DNA of 64,000 bases from Anabaenopsis elenkinii CCIBt3563. GTDB lineage: Bacteria > Cyanobacteriota > Cyanobacteriia > Cyanobacteriales > Nostocaceae. The DNA is taken from positions 1,441,336 to 1,505,335 of the forward strand of contig NZ_CP063311.1 in assembly GCF_015245355.1 (NCBI RefSeq), written 5' to 3'. Below, piece after piece: positions 59,130-64,000 of this stretch. The notes beneath the pieces are model-generated. The model saw nothing but the letters and a program-made list of their open reading frames with translations, was not told where the DNA came from and searched no databases. Position 1 is the stretch's first letter; each line of letters opens with the position of its first letter. The translations under genes were made by a program, and so were the position numbers.

Positions 59130-59879
59130 GTGGGAGTAGTATATATAGGCGATCGCGCTGCGGGGAAGACACATTTAGCTTTGGAGCTATCCAACCCCAA
59201 AACTGAATATGTCAAAGTCACCAGTCAGGATTATCAAAGTTTGCAAGGGATTTTAATGGATGAACAAGGAGGAACCAGACCCACAGACCTACAGCAACCC
59301 ATATACAACCGCCCCCTAGATGTGGAAGTCAGATTACCAACTGGTAGTAAATCAGTCTCAGTAGACTGGATAGATACGCCAGGAGAGGTATGGCGAAAAA
59401 GTTGGCAATGTGATAATCAAATGGAATGGCAGAAAATTTTACACACAATGAGTGAAAGTGAGGGAATTTTTCTGATTCTGCCACCACATCGGGGAATGAC
59501 CTTCAACACGGGGGTAAATGCAGATGAATTTATGACTCAAGAGCAGTGGTGTCATCGCTTTGACCGCTGGGTAGACTTCTTTCGCTATGAATGTCCTAAA
59601 CTCAGACATTTAGTGATTTGCTTAAATAAAGCCGACTTATTTTGTAATTTGCCACAAGAAGCCAAAAAACTCAGCTATAGCCCTAACGGCACCCAAATGA
59701 ATTGGCAACAACGCCATATACACGTTGTCCAGCGGTATTTCCGACCTATTCAAAGCCAACTCCAGCAGATTAATCAAAGTCTAGAGCGGGTGTCAGTCCG
59801 CTGCTTTATTACCTCCATCCATAATCGGTCAGTCCTAGAACTACCGTGGATTTATATGGGTAGTTTTTTAGCTAAATAG
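59130..59879 (+). CDS. P-loop GTPase 1 of the four-gene operon
   Basis: The 249-aa protein starts at GTG (59130; AAGG 8 nt upstream). It has a P-loop GDRAAGKT (7-14), a G3-like SVDWIDTPGEVW (DTPG 82-85) and a G4-like LVICLNKADLF (NKAD 166-169), so it is a small GTPase-fold protein. The segment after the P-loop (VKVTSQDYQSLQGILMDEQG) differs from Ras-type switch I. The C-terminal half is longer than in Ras-like proteins. It is the first gene of the operon, 13 bp from the next. No membrane helix is seen. Confidence 0.8.
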   Translation: MGVVYIGDRAAGKTHLALELSNPKTEYVKVTSQDYQSLQGILMDEQGGTRPTDLQQPIYNRPLDVEVRLPTGSKSVSVDWIDTPGEVWRKSWQCDNQMEWQKILHTMSESEGIFLILPPHRGMTFNTGVNADEFMTQEQWCHRFDRWVDFFRYECPKLRHLVICLNKADLFCNLPQEAKKLSYSPNGTQMNWQQRHIHVVQRYFRPIQSQLQQINQSLERVSVRCFITSIHNRSVLELPWIYMGSFLAK

Positions 59880-59892
59880 TAGAAGTATCAAT

Positions 59893-60720
59893 ATGGGAAA
59901 CATTCGGGTAATTGGCCCTAAAGGGTCAGGGAAAACTACTTATCTGGCGGCCTTAGCTTACCAACCATTAAGGGCCCTCAAAGAATATCAAAACTTGAAG
60001 GTGCAAGCGGTCAATGACGACACCAGAAACTTAGCAGATAAAGCAGAAAATATTATTAGTCAAGGCGCATCCGTTGAGCCTACAAGTTCTGAAGTCACAA
60101 ATATCTATGATTTACCCTCCTATTCATTCAATATAGAACTTAAACGCCGGTTTCAGAAACAACAAGAACAGATAAATTTAGTCGCTCGGGACTACCCCGG
60201 AGAAATTTTTGAGGATTTAGAGTTTGGCTCATCCAACCCTTTACATCAAGAATTTATTGAGGAATGTTTAACCCCGGATGTTAACGGCTGTTTAATCTTA
60301 CTCACCCATTGGCAATCGGGAACCGATGGCTCTTACAGTCGGATTGTACAACGGTTTATTGAATTAATGGATAAATACGAACGGACTAGTAATTTACGGT
60401 TAGCAATAGCCATGAGTAAATGTGAACGGGGGGAACTATGGCCCGGTCGTCTTGACCCCCACACCGATTTATTTAACGTGCATTTACCCAGAACCACACA
60501 TATATTACAACAGAATATCCCCGCCCAAAATCTCGGCTTTTATGCCATATCTACCTTTGGGGTGTTAGGACGTAAAGACCCCCGACCCAATCGCACCCAA
60601 GAATGGGGAACCGACGGTAAACTGGCTGTTTTAAGAGATGCTCAAAAATGGCGACCTTATAACCTAGTGGCCCCTCTCTATTGGTTAAGTACAGGGAGGA
60701 AATTAGGGAATGATGCGTAA
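59893..60720 (+). CDS. P-loop GTPase 2 of the four-gene operon
   Basis: The 275-aa protein has VIGPKGSGKTTYLAALAY (P-loop 8-16), a switch-II-like block LVARDYPGEIFEDL (DYPGE at 100-104) and a G4-like AMSKCERGELWPGR. The tail ending in WRPYNLVAPLYWLSTGRKLG recurs almost word for word in GTPase 3, so the two are paralogues. A DxPGE rather than DTAGQ switch and TTYLAALAY after the P-loop are like the GTPases of bacterial conflict modules. Its last codons overlap the start of the third gene by 11 bp. Confidence 0.8.
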   Translation: MGNIRVIGPKGSGKTTYLAALAYQPLRALKEYQNLKVQAVNDDTRNLADKAENIISQGASVEPTSSEVTNIYDLPSYSFNIELKRRFQKQQEQINLVARDYPGEIFEDLEFGSSNPLHQEFIEECLTPDVNGCLILLTHWQSGTDGSYSRIVQRFIELMDKYERTSNLRLAIAMSKCERGELWPGRLDPHTDLFNVHLPRTTHILQQNIPAQNLGFYAISTFGVLGRKDPRPNRTQEWGTDGKLAVLRDAQKWRPYNLVAPLYWLSTGRKLGNDA

Positions 60721-61612
60721 TTGGTTTGCTAAAGCTAACTCAGAACCCCAACAAAGTAACGCCGTGATTCGGGTCATAGGCGATCGCGGTTCCGGTAAAA
60801 CCGGATATATGGCATCATTAGCAAGATGGCCCAATGCAGACCCCACAAGCCCAGTACAAACGGTGACCGCCATTGGGGAGTCTGGGGAAGAACTGATCAG
60901 TCAAGCCCAAAACATTCTCGAACAAGGCTTAGAACTAGAAGCTACCACATTAACAGGTGATGCAGCCCAGCTACCAGACTACACCCTGAGTATTACCCTC
61001 AAAAAGCAATTTTCCCGCCGCTACCCCCAGATGAGCGGTTCTAACCTAGTAACTCTCAACATCAGTTGTAAAGACTATGCGGGAGAGTTTTTTAGTGACC
61101 TGCTCCAGCGCAGCGGCGACCCCCTACTAGAACAGTATTTAGAAGACTGTTCCCAAGCTACGGGGATTATATTTTTAGTCGATGGTAATAGCCGCGCCAA
61201 AGATGGTGAATATGCCAACGGGTTAGATAAATTTTTAACTTCCCTAGACCGCACAGATATCAACATAAGCACCAGGAGCATAGCCCTAGTTTTAAACAAA
61301 TGTGAACAGTCGGAACTGTGGGTAAACCGCCATAAACCAGGATTTTTAGCCCAAGCCCGGTTTCCCCAAATCTGCCGCAAATTGAAAACCTGGGAACAAC
61401 TAGGAAGCGGTAAAGTAGACTACTTCACCGCCTCCGCCTTTGGGATGTTGGGGAGTAGATATCCTGAACCTAATGTACAAGTTTTAAAACGTGGTCGGGA
61501 TGGGGTGACCGCAGTGATTAAAAATCCCAAACTGTGGCGACCCTTTGGTTTAGTGGCTCCCATTTATTGGTTGTGTACAGGTGACAGACATCAAGAATTA
61601 GATAAAGGGTGA
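60710..61612 (+). CDS. P-loop GTPase 3 of the four-gene operon
   Basis: The 300-aa protein is a paralogue of GTPase 2: VIRVIGDRGSGKTGYMASLA (P-loop 24-31), ISCKDYAGEFFSDLL (switch II-like DYAGE), ALVLNKCEQSELWVNR (G4-like NKCE) and the shared tail WRPFGLVAPIYWLCTGDRHQ. A 20-residue N-terminal extension (MMRNWFAKANSEPQQSN) precedes the P-loop. It overlaps the preceding gene and is followed by the 697-aa gene after 4 bp, so translation is probably coupled. Confidence 0.8.
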   Translation: MMRNWFAKANSEPQQSNAVIRVIGDRGSGKTGYMASLARWPNADPTSPVQTVTAIGESGEELISQAQNILEQGLELEATTLTGDAAQLPDYTLSITLKKQFSRRYPQMSGSNLVTLNISCKDYAGEFFSDLLQRSGDPLLEQYLEDCSQATGIIFLVDGNSRAKDGEYANGLDKFLTSLDRTDINISTRSIALVLNKCEQSELWVNRHKPGFLAQARFPQICRKLKTWEQLGSGKVDYFTASAFGMLGSRYPEPNVQVLKRGRDGVTAVIKNPKLWRPFGLVAPIYWLCTGDRHQELDKG

Positions 61613-61616
61613 AATT

Positions 61617-63710
61617 ATGATTCCAATTCACGAATTTAGCACCGGTATTCAAGTAGAAAGAACCCCTAACGGTGGTTGGGTATCCCTAGGGTTTCTGGGT
61701 AAATATATCAACGCCACCCTAAACCCCATTCCCTACTCTGTAGAGCGTTCCATTGCTAACCAAGAATTTGCCCTCGCCGAAGGAGCTTCTACGGAGCAAC
61801 CCGCCATCATTGGGCGAGTAGTGGGGACAGGGGAAGACCCTTGGGCGGTCATAGCTGTAGTTACACGAGCTAGGGATGAAAAAGGGCGCAGTTTATCTGT
61901 ATATCGTTATTTCTTGACTCCCGGAGCCAATCACCTGCGCTATCTCCTAGCTTGGTGGGAAAGTCAGGGAAAACCCACATTTAACCCCCTTGATAGTAAA
62001 TATATAGGGCAATATGCATATTTTGACCCAGACTCGGTTCATCCACCTGACCTAGACCCCACGGCTAACTATATAGAACTAGTACCGACAAAGCCCACGT
62101 TATTAGAAGCACATCAGTATAATTTAACAACGATCCACACCCTAGCCATTAAGAAACATAATCTGGATAAAACTCAACCCATTTCCTGGGCTTTTAACGT
62201 AGAAGCACTGGAAAAACCCCACAGCTTTCAGATTATCCAACCCGCTTCCCCACAAGCTTATGAGAATTTAGAAAGACAGATTAGTAAACTTCCCCGGTCA
62301 TTACCAACAGTATTTATAGACGAAGCGGCGCTGAAGTCAGCTATTCGCGCTTTAATTAACAGTTCCCAAGTCAAACCCGATGCGGTGCAAGTTATTGTCA
62401 AGGAACTTGATAATCAACAAATTACCCCCCAATATTGGGCGGCTTTATTTGATGCTCAGGGCGCAACCGCAGCCATTACTCAAAAAAACTATAGCCTTCC
62501 CTTAGTCCGACTGATGACTCTGCGCGCCATAGTCATCCCTGAGACTTTACCAGAGTTTCTCAAATGGTTAAATGTCCAGTCTGGTAAACAACCCAGTGAG
62601 GCGGAAAGTACCTCTTTGCAGTTTCAAGTTGCTATCCGTCAGTATTTCCCCACAGAGAAATTAAATACAGGTGTTAAGGACAGGTTAACAGCGGGAATTA
62701 AATTACTTATTCCGGAGTTACTCAAAGAGAAAATTTCCCCAGAGTCCATACATTGGTTATTTATTAAAGATAGGGTGTGGGATGTTTGTCGTAGTCAGGT
62801 TCTTCATGATGTTGCCGATGATTTAGAATTAATTAGTCAAAAATCAAATTTTGATCAATCAAAATTTGAGGGGTTGAATTTTCCCCAGGAGATGTGGCAA
62901 GAGTTAATTAGTTCTTTACATTCTCGTTCAGACTATTACTACAAAGTACCTACTTACAAACCTCTGGCAAAATTATTTGAGTTACTGAAAGAATATGAAT
63001 TATCTGCCTACTTTTATCAGGTAAGTAATGGTCAAGTTCCTGTTAATGTCTTTTCAGAAGTTAAGAAAGACTATCCCGGAAAAAAACTAAGTTTATTGGG
63101 TATAAGAATTTATAAGAAAAAAAATATTCTTGAAAAATCAGTAGATTCAGCAAATGGTTTGATAAGCGATCGTCTTGAATTGGTTATCGGTTTGTGTGCT
63201 GTAACCGTGATTATCCTATTGGGTTATACATTATTAATTTATCCAAATTTTACAAGAATCACATCGTCTCGAAGTCAGGATAATAACAACCCACCCGATC
63301 AAACGGTTACTACAGAAGTACAAACTACACCGCCCGATAATACAACACCACCAACACCTTTACCAGAACACATTACAATAGCCCTTAAAGATGCCAAATT
63401 TAATAGAACAATGACGGCGTTAAATAATCTCATGAGTGAATTAAACATATCTGACGAGGAGGAAAAAAACCGGGTATTACGACAGGCTCTTTTGTTACCC
63501 TCTGATTGGAATTTCTCAGATATAGACCCTGAAGGAAATACCACAAAACCAGCAACTAAAATTCAATTAGTCAAAGCTATATATGAGTATCAAGAAAAAA
63601 ATCAAGGACTAACAGCCGATGGCATTATAGATAATGGGCGCGCAACATATAACCAATTAAAACCAGCAATAGAAAAACAATTAAATACAACAAATCAACC
63701 CAACGGCTAA
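61617..63710 (+). CDS. GTPase-associated large membrane-anchored protein (putative effector/adaptor)
   Basis: The 697-aa protein begins with a compact beta-rich domain (1-110; IHEFSTGIQVERTPNGGWVS, GRVVGTGEDPWAVIAVVTRA) and a long helical middle part (110-500). One membrane helix (LELVIGLCAVTVIILLGYTL, about 520-542) then leads to a Thr/Pro/Asn linker (553-585) and a C-terminal domain with LVKAIYEYQEKNQGLTADGI and a following IDNGRATYNQL, resembling a peptidoglycan-binding-type repeat. So the GTPase-facing part is cytoplasmic and the tail is outside the membrane. The N-terminal layout reminds me of 'GTPase-associated protein' subunits in bacterial conflict systems (inference). Confidence 0.75.
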   Translation: MIPIHEFSTGIQVERTPNGGWVSLGFLGKYINATLNPIPYSVERSIANQEFALAEGASTEQPAIIGRVVGTGEDPWAVIAVVTRARDEKGRSLSVYRYFLTPGANHLRYLLAWWESQGKPTFNPLDSKYIGQYAYFDPDSVHPPDLDPTANYIELVPTKPTLLEAHQYNLTTIHTLAIKKHNLDKTQPISWAFNVEALEKPHSFQIIQPASPQAYENLERQISKLPRSLPTVFIDEAALKSAIRALINSSQVKPDAVQVIVKELDNQQITPQYWAALFDAQGATAAITQKNYSLPLVRLMTLRAIVIPETLPEFLKWLNVQSGKQPSEAESTSLQFQVAIRQYFPTEKLNTGVKDRLTAGIKLLIPELLKEKISPESIHWLFIKDRVWDVCRSQVLHDVADDLELISQKSNFDQSKFEGLNFPQEMWQELISSLHSRSDYYYKVPTYKPLAKLFELLKEYELSAYFYQVSNGQVPVNVFSEVKKDYPGKKLSLLGIRIYKKKNILEKSVDSANGLISDRLELVIGLCAVTVIILLGYTLLIYPNFTRITSSRSQDNNNPPDQTVTTEVQTTPPDNTTPPTPLPEHITIALKDAKFNRTMTALNNLMSELNISDEEEKNRVLRQALLLPSDWNFSDIDPEGNTTKPATKIQLVKAIYEYQEKNQGLTADGIIDNGRATYNQLKPAIEKQLNTTNQPNG

Positions 63711-63811
63711 TGATTCCAATTCACGAATTTAGCACCGGAATTAAAGTGGAAAAAACCCCTAATGGTGGTTGGGTATCCCTTGTATTCCTTCGACTACACT
63801 CAGGGAACTGA
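63710..63811 (+). pseudogene. truncated second copy of the 697-aa gene's 5' end
   Basis: An ATG overlapping the preceding stop (TAATG) opens MIPIHEFSTGIKVEKTPNGG then WVSLVFLRLHSGN and a stop. The first ~24 residues differ from the upstream gene at only a few positions (Q/K, R/K), then the frame runs into an unrelated repeat starting CCTTCGACTACACTCAGGGA. It is the stump of a tandem paralogue. Confidence 0.8.
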
Positions 63812-64000
63812 TCTCGGTGGTTGAGGGAAGTTGAAACCACGATCGCCCCTAAAACCTAGGATTGGGCAAAATTAACCCTAATGCGATCGCCTCACTAATT
63901 TAGAAAAGGGCGGGTAAGATGCCCACCCCACAAGATTTATAATCTTAATGTGTGTACTTTATTTACTTTAAAAATGGTGGAAATACAAATACATAATAAC
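63812..64000. other. non-coding end of the window with a REP-like hairpin
   Basis: It contains the rest of the dispersed repeat (AACTGATCTCGGTGGTTGAG...) and a hairpin GGGCGGGTAA...GCCCACCCC at 63908-63929, similar in core to 11923-11945. No gene is seen. Confidence 0.5.

Overview
The window looks like chromosome from a filamentous, heterocyst-type (Nostocales-like) cyanobacterium. The evidence is the many HIP1 octamers (GCGATCGC), photosystem I psaD beside trpE, ndhD1, ycf46/ycf35, sqdB/sqdX (sulfolipid), ftrV, a Zur/FurB-type regulator, DUF2605/DUF2973 partners, and heptanucleotide tandem repeats (GGGAAYR type). No rRNA, tRNA or CRISPR array was found.

Layout. 1-1.2 kb: a transposase fragment running off the left edge and an AT-rich orphan gene. 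1.2-9.4 kb (minus): an orphan m5C DNA methyltransferase, then the outer-membrane block bamA/omp85-lpxC-fabZ-lpxA-lpxB, preceded by purC. 10.3-15.9 kb: a small DUF7219-type gene, sqdB and sqdX, an RHH/zinc-knuckle protein followed by ycf46 and ycf35. 16-31.5 kb: mostly housekeeping genes (DUF488, peroxiredoxin-like, ndhD1, thrB, thrS, DUF2605/DUF2973, a glycogen-debranching-type enzyme, a DICT-GAF histidine kinase, psaD, trpE) plus a wrecked Rpn/DUF2887-type gene. 31.5-38.7 kb: an accessory pair on the minus strand, an unrecognised ~1013-aa protein and a 1200-aa SF2-type helicase, bordered and split by MITE-like elements. 39-47.8 kb: purS-purQ, a Fur-family regulator, an SPFH/NfeD pair, ftrV, a YdcF-like protein, an APH/P-loop kinase fusion, rplY and purA. 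47.9-58.1 kb: a repeat-rich zone with a direct tandem duplication of about 4.1 kb (adenosine-deaminase-like gene, catalytically dead rhodanese, TnpB remnant, mutL). 58.1-64 kb: an exported protein and a tight four-gene operon of three divergent P-loop GTPases plus a membrane-anchored 697-aa partner, followed by the stump of a second copy of that partner.

The most interesting parts are (a) the GTPase operon at 59.1-63.8 kb, which has the architecture of a GTPase-centred conflict or signalling system; (b) the helicase plus unknown pair at 31.5-38.6 kb; (c) a MITE family with GAGG...CCTC ends and 3-bp TNA target duplications, one copy of which landed exactly on a stop codon and itself hosts a second element with an 8-bp duplication; and (d) the mutL tandem duplication, whose junction MITE is a readable hybrid of the two flanking MITEs, placing the crossover within about 9 bp. 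Functions were assigned by reading motifs; no database search was possible.
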